Shown piece after piece: positions 24,880 through 34,041 of a stretch of 64,000 nt of DNA. This DNA is from Streptomyces sp. NBC_00440 (GTDB taxonomy: Bacteria > Actinomycetota > Actinomycetes > Streptomycetales > Streptomycetaceae). The stretch spans positions 2,365,501 to 2,429,500 of the forward strand of contig NZ_CP107921.1 in NCBI RefSeq assembly GCF_036014215.1, written 5' to 3'. Both the position numbers and the translations under genes were made by a program. Below the pieces are notes generated by a model. It was given only the letters and a program-made list of their open reading frames with translations, was not told the DNA's origin and made no database searches. Position 1 is the first letter of the stretch, and each line of letters starts with the position of its first letter.

Positions 24880-25818
24880 ATGGCGGGGACGAGCACCGAG
24901 GGGACCGCCGGTGAGACAGCTGGTGAGGCAGCCGGTGAGGCAGCTGGTGAGCGGCGCCAACTGATCAATGTCGCCTACCGGTTGCTCGGCTCACTGGCCG
25001 AGGCCGAGGACGCCGTGCAGGAGGCCTACACGCGCTGGTACGCGCTGTCACGGAGCGGGCGGGAGGAGATCGTGTCCCCCGGCGCCTGGCTGACGACGGT
25101 GACCGGCCGCATCTGCCTGGACGTGCTCGGCTCGGCGCGGGCCCGGCGTGAACGCTACGTCGGCGCGTGGCTGCCCGAGCCACTGCCCGACCCCGCCGGG
25201 TGGGACCGGGGCCATGGCACGGACCCCGCCGACCCCGCCGACCTGATGGTCCTGGACGAATCGGTGACCATGGCCTTCCTCGTCGTACTGGAGTCGATGA
25301 CGCCCGCCGAGCGCGTGGCGCTGGTCCTGCACGATGTCTTCCGTTACCCGTTCGCCGAGATCGCCGGCGTCCTCGGCCGGACCCCCGCGGCCTGCAAGCA
25401 GCTGGCGGCGTCCGCCCGGCGGCGGACGCGCACCGCACGCGCTCCGGTGACGGAGCCCGGACAGGCCGACGCGGTGCGGCGCGTCAAAGAGGCCTGGGAG
25501 ACGAAGAACATCCCGGCCCTCGTCGACCTCCTCGACCCGGCCGCCGTGATGACCGCCGACGGCGGCGGCATGGCCGGTGCGGCCCTGCGCCCGGTCGAAG
25601 GCGGCGCGCGCATCGCCCAGTACATGGTGGCCATCGCCGACAGGGCTCCGGGGCTCGAACTCCTGGAGCGGTCGGTCAACGGCACGCCGGGCCTGGTGGC
25701 CCGGCGTGCCGGCGTCGTCCTGACCGTGGCCTCGTTCGATGTCGCCGACGGCCAGGTCACCCGGATCTGGGCGGTCCGCAATCCGGAGAAGCTACGGCCC
25801 TGGGCGCGGGAGAGCTAG
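24880..25818 (+). CDS. ECF41-type RNA polymerase sigma factor with SnoaL-like C-terminal domain (SigJ-like)
   Basis: A 312-residue sigma factor. Sigma2 is RRQLINVAYRLLGSLAEAED, and sigma4 is RVALVLHDVFRYPFAEIA with TPAACKQLAASARRR. The linker has the ECF41 hallmark WLPEP, and the SnoaL-like C-terminal domain has DGGG (TADGGGMAGA), a motif that tunes activity in this group. No anti-sigma gene is adjacent, as expected for ECF41. ATG 24880 or GTG 24874 are both possible. The N-terminus carries a 12-bp tandem repeat (24910-24951) encoding Gly-Glu-(Thr/Ala)-Ala. The partner carboxymuconolactone decarboxylase or oxidoreductase gene usual for ECF41 is not seen here. Confidence 0.87.
   Translation: MAGTSTEGTAGETAGEAAGEAAGERRQLINVAYRLLGSLAEAEDAVQEAYTRWYALSRSGREEIVSPGAWLTTVTGRICLDVLGSARARRERYVGAWLPEPLPDPAGWDRGHGTDPADPADLMVLDESVTMAFLVVLESMTPAERVALVLHDVFRYPFAEIAGVLGRTPAACKQLAASARRRTRTARAPVTEPGQADAVRRVKEAWETKNIPALVDLLDPAAVMTADGGGMAGAALRPVEGGARIAQYMVAIADRAPGLELLERSVNGTPGLVARRAGVVLTVASFDVADGQVTRIWAVRNPEKLRPWARES
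24910..24951 (+). repeat. 12-bp tandem repeat in the sigma factor N-terminus
   Basis: GGTGAGRCAGCY occurs in 3.5 in-frame copies starting at 24910, 24922, 24934 and 24946. It encodes a Gly-Glu-Ala-Ala-rich extension before sigma region 2. The copy number could vary between strains without shifting the frame. Confidence 0.8.
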
Positions 25819-25829
25819 GCCCTGTCCGG

Positions 25830-26624
25830 TCACCGAACTGGCCTCGCGCCTCCCACCGGTGCGAAGGTGGTGATGGCCTCGACGAGCTCGGCCGGAGCTT
25901 CCAGCGGGATCAGGTGACCCGAGTCCGGGATCACCGTGAAGTCGGCTCCGGAGAGGTAGGGCACCAGGTTGTCACGGAGCACGTCGACGGGCTCGACGTG
26001 GTCGTTCTCTCCGGCGACGACGAGCGCGGGGACGCTGATCATGCGGGTATACCCGGTGATGTCCTCCGCGATGCCGCGCAGCGGCCACTCCATGCGGGCG
26101 GCATCGGTGCCGGCACGCGAATCGGCCGCAATCTGCGCCTTGACCGATTCGGGCAGCTCGGTCGCGGTGAGAACGGTGTCCCGTGCACCGGCGACGGACT
26201 CGTCGGAATCGTAGGCGTGGGACAGACCCTCCCGGTAGTCGGGAGTGATCTCCGCGGCGGGCTTCGCCGGACCGGAGCCGACGAGGATGATCCCGCGGAG
26301 GCCGGTGGGCCGGGTCGCCGCGATCAGCTGCGCGACCTTGCCACCCATGGAATGTCCGACGAGGACATAGTCGGTGACACCGGCGTCCGCGATCACGTCG
26401 AGCGTGTCGTCCGCGAGCCGGCGGAGGGTGCAGGGGCCGGGCAGGCTGCTTGAGCGGCTCCACCCGCGGAAGTCGGCAGTCAGTACGTCACGACCCGCGA
26501 GGCGGTCGACGACCAGGTCCCAGGTGCGGGCGGAACCACCCCAGTAGTGCAGGAACACCAGGGTCGGTCCGGTCCCCGGCCGGTGGTCGTAAGCGGGCAG
26601 CTGTGGCTGCTGTGTCGCGTTCAT
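25830..26624 (-). CDS. alpha/beta hydrolase
   Basis: A 264-residue hydrolase of the esterase/epoxide-hydrolase-like group. The oxyanion region is VFLHYWGGSARTW (a Tyr in place of the usual Gly of HGxG), the nucleophile elbow is VGHSMGGKVA, the acid lies in GENDHVEP and the histidine in SGHLIPLEAP. ATG 26624 has GAGGGA six bases upstream; a second ATG two codons earlier is too close to it. It is divergent from an AraC regulator, which probably controls it. Substrate unknown. Confidence 0.85.
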   Translation of the reverse strand: MNATQQPQLPAYDHRPGTGPTLVFLHYWGGSARTWDLVVDRLAGRDVLTADFRGWSRSSSLPGPCTLRRLADDTLDVIADAGVTDYVLVGHSMGGKVAQLIAATRPTGLRGIILVGSGPAKPAAEITPDYREGLSHAYDSDESVAGARDTVLTATELPESVKAQIAADSRAGTDAARMEWPLRGIAEDITGYTRMISVPALVVAGENDHVEPVDVLRDNLVPYLSGADFTVIPDSGHLIPLEAPAELVEAITTFAPVGGARPVR

Positions 26625-26736
26625 CGCCATTCCCTCGATCAGTGTTCTGCGGCGGAACTACCGCGTACCCATTGAAGGCCCGTGACTCTTCGAGGGCATC
26701 GGCACGACTGGTCGCCCGATGGTGGAAACTGGACAC

Positions 26737-27591
26737 ATGACCGCGATCCGGCAGATGACCTATCAGCCCGTCGGGCACGGTGCCGCCGCTGTCGAGACGA
26801 TGACGTTCGGCCGCCTTCGCGAGCTGAACGACGGCGGCACGCAACGTGCCGACTTCCACGTCCTCGCCGTCGTCGACGCCGGACACGGGTCCGTCACGGT
26901 GGACTTCCTCCGGCACCCGCTCAGGGAGCGGTCCGCGGTCTGGGTCACTCCTGGCGCGGTGCACCGATGGGACGACATCGCCCGCGTGGCAGGGCACGTC
27001 GTACTGTTCGTCCCGACCGCACCGGTCACCCTGGCCACCCGGGAGCTCGTCGCGTCCCCGGACCTGGTCGCACAGTGGAGCATTCCCGACGCCGACTGGC
27101 CGTTCGTCGACACCGCACGGAACCATCTCCTCCTCGAAGCGTCCGCCCCGCCCGGAGACACACCGACGGAGCTGCCCGAGATCCTGCTCTCCGCGCTCAT
27201 CGCCCGGCTCCGGCCACCGCACGGCGAAGTACAGCCGTCGAATCCGGTGTTCCGGCTGTTCCGGTCCAGCGTCGAAGCACACTTCCGGGAACACCATGAC
27301 GCCGGCTACTACGCCCGGGCCCTGGGATACGCGCCCCGCACCCTCTCCAGAGCGGTGCAGCAGGTCACCGGCCGCACCGCGAAGGCATACCTCACCGACC
27401 GGATCGCCCTGGAAGCCAGACGGCTCCTCGCGCACGACCGCCTCACGGCGGCCCACTGCGCCGGCACACTCGGCTTCCCCGACGCCTCCAACTTCTCGGT
27501 GTTCTTCCAGAAGGCGACAGGCATGCGCCCGGGCGCATGGCAGACAACGGAGATGGCGCGGCGTTCGCCTCACCCTGCGCGGCGTTCTTGA
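26737..27591 (+). CDS. AraC-family transcriptional regulator
   Basis: A 284-residue regulator. The N-terminal cupin-like sensor has DFHVLAVVDAGHGSVTVDF and VWVTPGAVHRWDD. The C-terminal AraC domain has ALGYAPRTLSRAVQQVTGRT and LGFPDASNFSVFFQKATGM. ATG 26737 has GGTGGA upstream; an ATG six codons earlier is possible. It is divergent from the alpha/beta hydrolase, 112 bp away, the likely target. No effector can be named. Confidence 0.85.
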   Translation: MTAIRQMTYQPVGHGAAAVETMTFGRLRELNDGGTQRADFHVLAVVDAGHGSVTVDFLRHPLRERSAVWVTPGAVHRWDDIARVAGHVVLFVPTAPVTLATRELVASPDLVAQWSIPDADWPFVDTARNHLLLEASAPPGDTPTELPEILLSALIARLRPPHGEVQPSNPVFRLFRSSVEAHFREHHDAGYYARALGYAPRTLSRAVQQVTGRTAKAYLTDRIALEARRLLAHDRLTAAHCAGTLGFPDASNFSVFFQKATGMRPGAWQTTEMARRSPHPARRS

Positions 27592-27856
27592 GAACGGTCA
27601 CTCGACGATCACAGAGCTGCGACGCCCCGTGATCGCCAGGTAGCTCTGTGCCCGTGCTGTCGGCACGGCCCGCCCACCGCTGGGCTGCCGCCCCACCCGA
27701 CGACCCTGGTCACTGGCCGCCCTCGCGGACTCCTAATATTTACTCTCGTGTTCTCCGACGGACGCCGACACCGCTTGGTCGTGCCCGCCGCCCAACGCCC
27801 GACACGACGACCCCATCGCACGGCGATGGAGTCGAGCACCGAGGAGAGGAACGTTC

Positions 27857-29401
27857 ATGCGCGCCCGGAGTATCGCTACGGCCACCGCAACAGCACTGGC
27901 GCTGGTGGCAGCCCGCGACCTCGTCCAGAAGAAGCACGCATTGCTCCGGAACTTCCCGGTGATCGGGCACGCCCGCTACCTGCTGGAGACGATCGGGCCG
28001 GAGCTGCGGCAGTACATCGTGACCTCCAACGACGAGGAGCGCCCCTTCAGCCGTGATCAGCGCACCTGGATCTACGCGTCGGCGAAGGAGGAGAACAACT
28101 ACTTCGGGTTCGGAACCGACAATGACGTCGAGCACATGCAGGGCCACGCATACCTGAAGCAGCGCACGTTCGCCGGCCCGCTGCCCGACGCGCACGACCC
28201 GCAGGCCCCGCTGCCCTCGGCCAAGGTGCTGGGCGGGCCGCGCGGGCGCGCCAAGGCGTTCCGGCCGGCGAGCGTGGTGAACATCTCGGCGATGAGCTTC
28301 GGATCGCTCTCCGGCGCGGCGATCACGGCGCTCAACAAGGGAGCGGCGCTGGCGGGCACGCTGCAGAACACGGGCGAGGGCGGCCTCTCGCCGTACCACC
28401 GCAATGGCGGCGACCTCATCCTTCAGATCGGTACGGCTTACTTCGGCTGCCGCAACGAGGACGGCAGCTTCAGCATCGACAAGCTCAAGGACGTCGTCGC
28501 CGGCGCCCCGGTCAAGGCGATAGAGATCAAGCTCTCCCAGGGCGCCAAGCCCGGTCTTGGCGGGATGCTGCCGGCCGCGAAGGTGACCCCGGAGATCGCC
28601 GACATTCGCGGCATCCCGCTCGGCAAGGACTGCGCGTCCCCGTCGCGGCACACCGCGTTCAGCGACGTCGACTCGATGCTCGACTTCGTCGAACTGCTCG
28701 CCACCGAGACCGGCCTGCCGGTCGGGGTCAAGAGCGCGGTCGGCGAGATGGACTTCTGGCAGGAGCTGGCCACGCTGATGGCGCGGGGTGACCGCGGTGT
28801 CGACTTCGTGACCATCGACGGCGGCGAGGGCGGCACCGGGGCGGCGCCGCTGACCTTCAGCGACTCGGTGTCGCTGCCGTTCAGGATGGGCTTCTCCCGG
28901 GTCTACGGCACCTTCGCCGAGCTGGGGCTGACCGACGACCTGACCTTCATCGCCTCCGGCAAGCTCGGCCTGCCCGAGAACGCCGCGGTCGCCTTCGCTC
29001 TGGGTGCCGACATGATCAATGTGGCGCGTGAGGCGATGCTGTCGATCGGCTGCATCCAGTCGCAGAAGTGCCACACCGACAAGTGCCCCACCGGTATCGC
29101 CACCCAGAACCCGCGGCTGGCCCGCGGCATCGACCCGACGTCGAAGTCCACCCGGGCCGCCGTCTACCTGCGCACCCTGCGCAGGGAGCTGATGAAGATC
29201 TCGGGGGCCGTCGGCGTCGCCCACCCGGCGCTCATCACAGCCAACGATATCGAGATCATGAACGGCGATTACGACGCCCGCACCCTGGCCGGCGTCTACG
29301 GCTACAAGGACGGCTGGGGCGAGCTCGGCCCGCACCTCGTCAATGAGATCACCGCGCTGGTCGCCACCGATTCGGCCCCCGAGCCGAAGCCGGGCGTCTG
29401 A
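27857..29401 (+). CDS. FMN-binding glutamate synthase-related protein
   Basis: A 514-residue protein matching the central and FMN domains of glutamate synthase, without the glutaminase domain. The barrel has SFGSLSGAAITALNKGA, FVTIDGGEGGTGAAP and the C-terminal iron-sulfur cysteines CIQSQKCHTDKCPTG. The N-terminus (ATALALVAARDLV) is weakly hydrophobic and may be a membrane anchor. ATG 27857 has GGAGAGGAA upstream. It stands alone. Without a glutaminase partner it cannot make glutamate from glutamine by itself; the true acceptor is unknown for this stand-alone group. Confidence 0.87.
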   Translation: MRARSIATATATALALVAARDLVQKKHALLRNFPVIGHARYLLETIGPELRQYIVTSNDEERPFSRDQRTWIYASAKEENNYFGFGTDNDVEHMQGHAYLKQRTFAGPLPDAHDPQAPLPSAKVLGGPRGRAKAFRPASVVNISAMSFGSLSGAAITALNKGAALAGTLQNTGEGGLSPYHRNGGDLILQIGTAYFGCRNEDGSFSIDKLKDVVAGAPVKAIEIKLSQGAKPGLGGMLPAAKVTPEIADIRGIPLGKDCASPSRHTAFSDVDSMLDFVELLATETGLPVGVKSAVGEMDFWQELATLMARGDRGVDFVTIDGGEGGTGAAPLTFSDSVSLPFRMGFSRVYGTFAELGLTDDLTFIASGKLGLPENAAVAFALGADMINVAREAMLSIGCIQSQKCHTDKCPTGIATQNPRLARGIDPTSKSTRAAVYLRTLRRELMKISGAVGVAHPALITANDIEIMNGDYDARTLAGVYGYKDGWGELGPHLVNEITALVATDSAPEPKPGV

Positions 29402-29503
29402 CACTCAGGAGGGCGACGAGCACCGCGCTCGCCGCTCTCCCTGCCCGGAGCACGCGCGTGGCACCGGCCGGTACCGCCCTCGTCTCCTCTGCCCTGCGCA
29501 TGC

Positions 29504-29530
29504 CCACGAACAGTCCACGAACAGTCCACG
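29504..29530. repeat. 11-bp tandem duplication upstream of a hydrolase gene
   Basis: CCACGAACAGT occurs twice head to tail (29504-29514, 29515-29525), with a partial third copy. It ends 16 bases before the ATG at 29547, so it lies in the leader or promoter of that gene. Confidence 0.7.
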
Positions 29531-29546
29531 CTTAGGTGATCACAAC

Positions 29547-30353
29547 ATGCCCGAAAAAGTGAGATTCCGGAGCACCGTCGGCCCCGAACTGGCCGGATCG
29601 ATCGACCTGCCGGAGGGCGAGATCCGGGGCTGGGGACTCTTCGTACACGGATTCACCCTCGGCAAGGACTCACCGGCCGCCTCGCGCGTCAGCAAGCAGC
29701 TGGCACGCGAAGGGATCGGAATGCTGCGCTACGACAACCTCGGGATCGGGGACTCCGACGGCGACTGGGGCGACGGTTCCTTCACCATCAAGGTCCAGGA
29801 CACGGTCCGTGCGGCAGCCCTGATGGCGGAGCGAGGGACTCCGGTGGACCTGCTGGTGGGGCACTCATGGGGAGGCGCCGCCGTTCTGGCCGCAGCGGCC
29901 GAGATAACCGGCGTCCGCGCGATCGCCACCATCGGCGCGCCCATCGACCCCAGCCATGTCGAGCGGCAGTACGACGCGGTCATGGACCGCGTCCTCAGCG
30001 AGGGGGCGCACGAGTGGTTCGTCGGCGGGAGGACCCTGGTCCTCAAGCGCGCCTTCGTCGAAGACGTCCACCATGCTCATCTGCGCGACCGGATAGGCGA
30101 GTTGAACCTGCCACTCGTCGTCCTGCACTCGCCTACCGACTCCACCGTCGACATCGACAACGCCGGGGAGATCTTCCGCGAGGCACGACACCCGCGAAGC
30201 TTCGTCTCGCTCGAAGGAGCGGACCATCTCCTGACCGCACGGGGACAGGCGCAGCGTGCCGCCCACATCATCAGCGCCTGGGCCGACCAGTACATCCACG
30301 GGTCACGGCCCGCGGACAAGACGTCCCAGGTGCCCTCCAGCCTGCCGGCGTGA
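29547..30353 (+). CDS. alpha/beta hydrolase, OsmC-partner/PHB-depolymerase-like
   Basis: A 268-residue hydrolase resembling the hydrolase half of OsmC-fused proteins. It has GWGLFVHGFTLGKDSPAASR, the nucleophile elbow VGHSWGGAAV, the acid in HSPTDSTVD and the histidine in EGADHLLT. ATG 29547 has AGGTGA seven bases upstream. Its TGA overlaps a GTG of the downstream acetyltransferase, suggesting co-translation. No OsmC domain is present here. Confidence 0.82.
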   Translation: MPEKVRFRSTVGPELAGSIDLPEGEIRGWGLFVHGFTLGKDSPAASRVSKQLAREGIGMLRYDNLGIGDSDGDWGDGSFTIKVQDTVRAAALMAERGTPVDLLVGHSWGGAAVLAAAAEITGVRAIATIGAPIDPSHVERQYDAVMDRVLSEGAHEWFVGGRTLVLKRAFVEDVHHAHLRDRIGELNLPLVVLHSPTDSTVDIDNAGEIFREARHPRSFVSLEGADHLLTARGQAQRAAHIISAWADQYIHGSRPADKTSQVPSSLPA

Positions 30354-30367
30354 TATTCAGCGATGTC

Positions 30368-30883
30368 ATGGGTGACCTTGTGACAGCGCGGCTCGTACTC
30401 CATCCGCTGACCGTCGACGAATCCGAGCGGCTGGTGGCGGGCCGGCCGGGCGTGGGCGACCGGTGGGCGCCCGGTTACCCCATGGAGGGGGACGTTTCCG
30501 CAGCCCGGCGGCTCCTCAGGGCCTGCGCGGAAGGCGGTGCCGCGCACCCCGGCTCGTACGAGATCCGGCGGCGCGAGGACGGCAACGCGATCGGGGGCGT
30601 GGACTTCCACGGTCCGCCCGACGAGCAGGGCAGCGTCACCATCGGTTATGGGCTGGTCCCGGCCTCGCAGGGCAAGGGGTACGCGTCGGAGGCCGTCCGT
30701 GCCCTGCTCGTCTCCGCACGCGAACGGGGTTTCGCCCGGGTGAAGGGCGACGCCGACCACGAGAACGCGGCGTCCCACCGCGTCATGACCGCTGTGGGAA
30801 TGACGCTGGTCGGGCAGGACGAGCGGGTGAAGTACTACGAGATCGCCTGGGCGGCCGGGACCGCGGGGCCAGCAGGCCGCTGA
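30368..30883 (+). CDS. GNAT-family N-acetyltransferase
   Basis: A 171-residue RimJ/RimL-type acetyltransferase. It starts LVTARLVLHPLTVDESERLV; the acetyl-CoA pyrophosphate loop is VPASQGKGYASEAVRALL, and HENAASHRVMTAVGM is the conserved motif B. ATG 30368 is preferred by homology, although GTG 30350 overlaps the preceding stop and would add six residues. It follows the hydrolase within one transcript. Substrate (protein N-terminus or small amine) unknown. Confidence 0.82.
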   Translation: MGDLVTARLVLHPLTVDESERLVAGRPGVGDRWAPGYPMEGDVSAARRLLRACAEGGAAHPGSYEIRRREDGNAIGGVDFHGPPDEQGSVTIGYGLVPASQGKGYASEAVRALLVSARERGFARVKGDADHENAASHRVMTAVGMTLVGQDERVKYYEIAWAAGTAGPAGR

Positions 30884-30886
30884 TCC

Positions 30887-30946
30887 CGCCGCCCTTCGGG
30901 CCACCTGGCCTCACGCCCGGTGTCAGTCCTGGTCCGAAGGGCGGCG
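30887..30946. terminator. convergent-gene hairpin
   Basis: CGCCGCCCTTCGG (30887-30899) is exactly complementary to CCGAAGGGCGGCG (30934-30946), with a 34-base loop that itself contains a short stem. It follows the acetyltransferase stop and overlaps the 3' end of the DUF3040 gene on the other strand. Confidence 0.6.
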
Positions 30947-31240
30947 CCACGTCCTGGCGGCTACGTGGGTCGTCACAGCCACGGCGGCCGTCCCCGTGCA
31001 CGCGCAGGCGCCGAGGACCGCCAGTGAGCCGGTACGGAGCGATGCGGCCAGCAGACAGACCCAGGCCACTCCCAGAACGACCATGAGCCAGATGTCCGAC
31101 CGGCGCGGCTTTCGACGTCCGGCCAGCGGTCGCAGCTCAGCGGCGGACAGCCGACGGTCAAGTTCCGGGTCCTGTGCCAGTGTTGCCTCGATTTCGGAGA
31201 GGGTCTGCTGTTCGTCCTTCGACAGCGGTGGGCCGTCCAC
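30923..31240 (-). CDS. DUF3040 membrane protein
   Basis: A 105-residue protein. The N-terminal LSKDEQQTLSEIEATLAQDP is the DUF3040 signature. Two membrane segments follow, about WLMVVLGVAWVCLLAASL and LAVLGACACTGTAAVAVT, and the tail is basic. GTG 31240 has GGGAGG eight bases upstream; GTG 31303 is a longer alternative. Function of the family, common in actinobacteria, is unknown. It is convergent with the acetyltransferase gene and shares its hairpin. Confidence 0.75.
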   Translation of the reverse strand: MDGPPLSKDEQQTLSEIEATLAQDPELDRRLSAAELRPLAGRRKPRRSDIWLMVVLGVAWVCLLAASLRTGSLAVLGACACTGTAAVAVTTHVAARTWRRPSDQD

Positions 31241-31348
31241 CACAGCCACCTCCCACACCTGGGCAGGCTGTTGGATACCTCGTCTCCGGTACCTCTTCGG
31301 CACCTGTCCCCCGGGCCATCACATCCATTTTAGGCCGGTTTCTGTAGG

Positions 31349-32164
31349 TCAGTGCGGGCCCCCGTGCCGCCCGAGGGTCTCCACGGGGGGCGCTCCGGGG
31401 CGGGTCCACTGCGGCACGGGGCGGCTGGTCGCCCCCCAGGTGGCGACGCCGTCGGCGTCCGAGCGCCAGTACCAGCAGGGGTGATTGCCCCCGGGCAGGC
31501 GCTCCTCACGGACCTCGCCGATCACGGGCCGGCCCTCGGCACCGTCCTCCCAGGCCTCTCCGCGGCCGTAGGGCGTCATGTCGAGCAGGCCGAAGGATCC
31601 GTTGATCTGCTCGTTGCCGCGTCCCGTCGTGGAGTAGGTGAGGAACACGCGGTCGCCGTCGCGCAGGAAGCTGGAGGTGTGCCCCATTCCGCCGCCGATC
31701 GGCTCCGCCGTGTCCCGCACCGAGTACCAGGGCTGGGTGTACCCCATGAACTCGATATAGGGCGCCACCTCGTCCCACGACCCGGTGGTCAGGATGGCGA
31801 ACGAGACGCCGCGGGCGTTGAGATAGACGGCGTCCTTCAGATGCCAGGCCATCATGGTGCAGCCCTCGCACTGCCCCTGGTGCGGCGTGCCGTCGTACCA
31901 CATGTGCTGGTAGGTCACGAGCTCGTCGCGACCCTGGAAAAGGTCGATGAACGGGACCGGGCCGTCGGGTCCGACGACCTCGGCCGTCCCGTCGAGCTCC
32001 ACCATCGGCAGCCGGCGGCGGGCCGCGGCGATGGCGTCGCCCTCGTGCGTATGGGCCTTCTCGCGGACCAGGAGCTCGTCACGGGCGGCCTGCCAGGCGG
32101 CCTGGCCGACCACGGGCGGGCGGCCGGGCAGTGAGGCGGACGGTTCGTTCGGCGTGGTCGTCAT
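31349..32164 (-). CDS. DUF899 thioredoxin-like protein
   Basis: A 271-residue soluble protein of the DUF899 family. It has the thioredoxin-like CxxC motif CEGC (GQCEGCTMMAWHLKD) after DLFQGRDELVTYQHMWYD. Central VFLTYSTTGRGNEQINGSFG and LLDMTPYGRGEAWED are typical of the family. Members are annotated as dithiol-disulfide isomerase-like; no activity is firmly known. ATG 32164 follows GGAGGACACC. It is monocistronic. Confidence 0.85.
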   Translation of the reverse strand: MTTTPNEPSASLPGRPPVVGQAAWQAARDELLVREKAHTHEGDAIAAARRRLPMVELDGTAEVVGPDGPVPFIDLFQGRDELVTYQHMWYDGTPHQGQCEGCTMMAWHLKDAVYLNARGVSFAILTTGSWDEVAPYIEFMGYTQPWYSVRDTAEPIGGGMGHTSSFLRDGDRVFLTYSTTGRGNEQINGSFGLLDMTPYGRGEAWEDGAEGRPVIGEVREERLPGGNHPCWYWRSDADGVATWGATSRPVPQWTRPGAPPVETLGRHGGPH

Positions 32165-32315
32165 GGTGTCCTCCGTGGTGGTCTCGTGCCGGGGCGGCGT
32201 CGTACGACGTTCTACCGCCCTCCGGACGCTCACCCGGGCAGACTCGCGAACCGGCCGGAACTCATCGGTGGCAGGGGCATGACCTTCCGCCCCGGTCCGC
32301 CCCGCCTCCCCACAG

Positions 32316-32357
32316 CTGAGGGCCCCGCCCCCGCCGAAGCGGGACCGGGGCCCTCAG
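32316..32357. terminator. hairpin between DUF899 gene and glyS
   Basis: CTGAGGGCCCCG (32316-32327) pairs with CGGGGCCCTCAG (32346-32357), with an inner CCCGC/GCGGG stem. It is the second hairpin past the glyS stop in the direction of glyS transcription. Confidence 0.7.
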
Positions 32358-32395
32358 TCATGCACGGTCCGCGCGCACGTCACACACGGGCCAAC

Positions 32396-32419
32396 GCGCG
32401 AGTCACACAGGACTCGCGC
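32396..32419 (-). terminator. hairpin directly after glyS
   Basis: GCGCGAGTC (32396-32404) and GACTCGCGC (32411-32419) form a nine-bp stem with a six-base loop. It begins a few bases past the glyS stop. Confidence 0.65.
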
Positions 32420-32423
32420 CTGG

Positions 32424-33806
32424 TCAGCAGCCCAGCAGGCGGCCGCCGAGGTACGACTGGATCTGGTCCAGCGACACCCGCTCCTGCTTCATCGTGTCGC
32501 GCTCGCGCACCGTCACCGCGTTGTCGTCGAGCGTGTCGAAGTCGACCGTGACGCAGAACGGCGTACCGATCTCGTCCTGGCGACGGTAGCGGCGGCCGAT
32601 GGCGCCCGCGTCGTCGAACTCGATGTTCCAGTTGCGGCGCAGGTCGGTCGCCAGGCCCTTGGCCTTCGGCGAGAGCTGCGGGTTGCGGGAGAGCGGCAGG
32701 ACCGCGACCTTGACCGGCGCCAGGCGCGGGTCGAGGCGCATCACGGTGCGCTTCTCCATGACGCCCTTGGCGTTGGGCGCCTCGTCCTCGATGTACGCGT
32801 CGAGCATGAAGGCCAGCATCGCCCGGCCGACGCCCGCCGCGGGCTCGATGACGTACGGCGTCCAGCGCTCGCCCTTCTCCTGGTCGAAGTAGGAGAGGTC
32901 GGTGCCCGACGCCTTGGAGTGCGCGCCGAGGTCGTAGTCCGTGCGGTTGGCGACGCCCTCCAGCTCGCCCCACTCACTGCCGCCGAAGCGGAAGCGGTAC
33001 TCGATGTCAGCGGTGCGCTTCGAGTAGTGGGAGAGCTTCTCCTTCGGGTGCTCGAACCACCGCATGTTCTCCTCGCGCATACCGAGGTCGCGGTACCAGT
33101 TCCAGCGCTGCTCCATCCAGTATTCCTGCCACTGCTCGTCCTCGCCCGGCTTGACGAAGAACTCCATCTCCATCTGCTCGAACTCGCGGGTGCGGAAGAT
33201 GAAGTTGCCCGGAGTGATCTCGTTCCGGAAGGACTTGCCCATCTGCGCGATGCCGAACGGCGGCTTCTTGCGCGAAGTCTGCTGCACCTGGCCGAAGTTG
33301 GTGAAGATGCCCTGCGCCGTCTCGGGGCGCAGGTAGGCGACGGAGCCGCTGTCCTGGGTCGGGCCGAGGTGGGTGGAGAGCAGACCGGAGAAGTTCTTGG
33401 GCTCGGTGAAGGTGCCCTTGTTGCCGCAGTTGGGGCAGTTGAGGTCGGCGAGGCCGTTCGCGGGCGCGTGGCCGTGCTTCTCCTCGTACGCCTCCTCCAG
33501 GTGGTCGGCGCGGAAGCGCTTGTGACAGGAGGTGCATTCGGTCAGCGGGTCGGAGAAGGTCGCGACGTGGCCCGACGCCTCCCAGGTCTCGGAGGCCAGA
33601 ATGACCGACGAGTCGAGACCGACCACGTCCTCGCGCGCGGTGACCATGTAACGCCACCACTGGCGCTTGAGGTTCTCCTTCAGCTCGACACCCAGCGGCC
33701 CGTAGTCCCAGGCGGCACGCTGACCACCGTAGATCTCACTGGAGGGGTAGACGAAGCCACGGCGCTTGCTCAGGCTGACGATGGTGTCGATCTTGTCGGC
33801 GGCCAC
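32424..33806 (-). CDS. glyS: glycyl-tRNA synthetase (homodimeric class II type)
   Basis: A 460-residue enzyme that charges tRNA-Gly. Class II motifs are visible: [21 protein letters not shown] at the start, [12 protein letters not shown], motif 2 [19 protein letters not shown] and motif 3 [10 protein letters not shown]. The cysteines CTSCHKRF and [10 protein letters not shown] in the insertion look like a zinc site. GTG 33806 has GAAGAGAG upstream; an open frame continues far upstream but only reads antisense to znuA. Divergent from znuA. Two hairpins follow. Confidence 0.95.
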   Translation of the reverse strand: MAADKIDTIVSLSKRRGFVYPSSEIYGGQRAAWDYGPLGVELKENLKRQWWRYMVTAREDVVGLDSSVILASETWEASGHVATFSDPLTECTSCHKRFRADHLEEAYEEKHGHAPANGLADLNCPNCGNKGTFTEPKNFSGLLSTHLGPTQDSGSVAYLRPETAQGIFTNFGQVQQTSRKKPPFGIAQMGKSFRNEITPGNFIFRTREFEQMEMEFFVKPGEDEQWQEYWMEQRWNWYRDLGMREENMRWFEHPKEKLSHYSKRTADIEYRFRFGGSEWGELEGVANRTDYDLGAHSKASGTDLSYFDQEKGERWTPYVIEPAAGVGRAMLAFMLDAYIEDEAPNAKGVMEKRTVMRLDPRLAPVKVAVLPLSRNPQLSPKAKGLATDLRRNWNIEFDDAGAIGRRYRRQDEIGTPFCVTVDFDTLDDNAVTVRERDTMKQERVSLDQIQSYLGGRLLGC

Positions 33807-34003
33807 GGTGCTCTCTTCATTACGACGATTGCGAACAGCGGAATACCTCAGGTTACCGGCGGCTGCACCCCCCGGATCAAATCGGTTCCCGGTTCCTGCC
33901 GGGATCGTCCGCAGATCCACCCCGAAGCGATCGCCGATCGCCCCCGCGACAGTCGCCGATCGCCCGCGGAGCAGTCGGGCGCCGGCCCGCCCCGAACCCC
34001 TTG

Positions 34004-34041
34004 TTGACAATCGTTTCCACTTTTGTTGAAAATGACTGTCA
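34004..34041 (+). promoter_or_regulatory. znuA promoter with two Zur boxes
   Basis: A consensus -35 TTGACA (34004-34009) is followed after 17-18 bases by TGAAAAT as -10. Two 15-bp Zur-box-like sequences lie here: TGACAATCGTTTCCA (34005-34019) and TGAAAATGACTGTCA (34027-34041). The second matches the known Streptomyces pattern TGAAAATGATTTTCA at most positions. Starts are 22 bp apart, two helical turns. Zinc-loaded Zur from 36847 would repress the operon. Confidence 0.75.
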
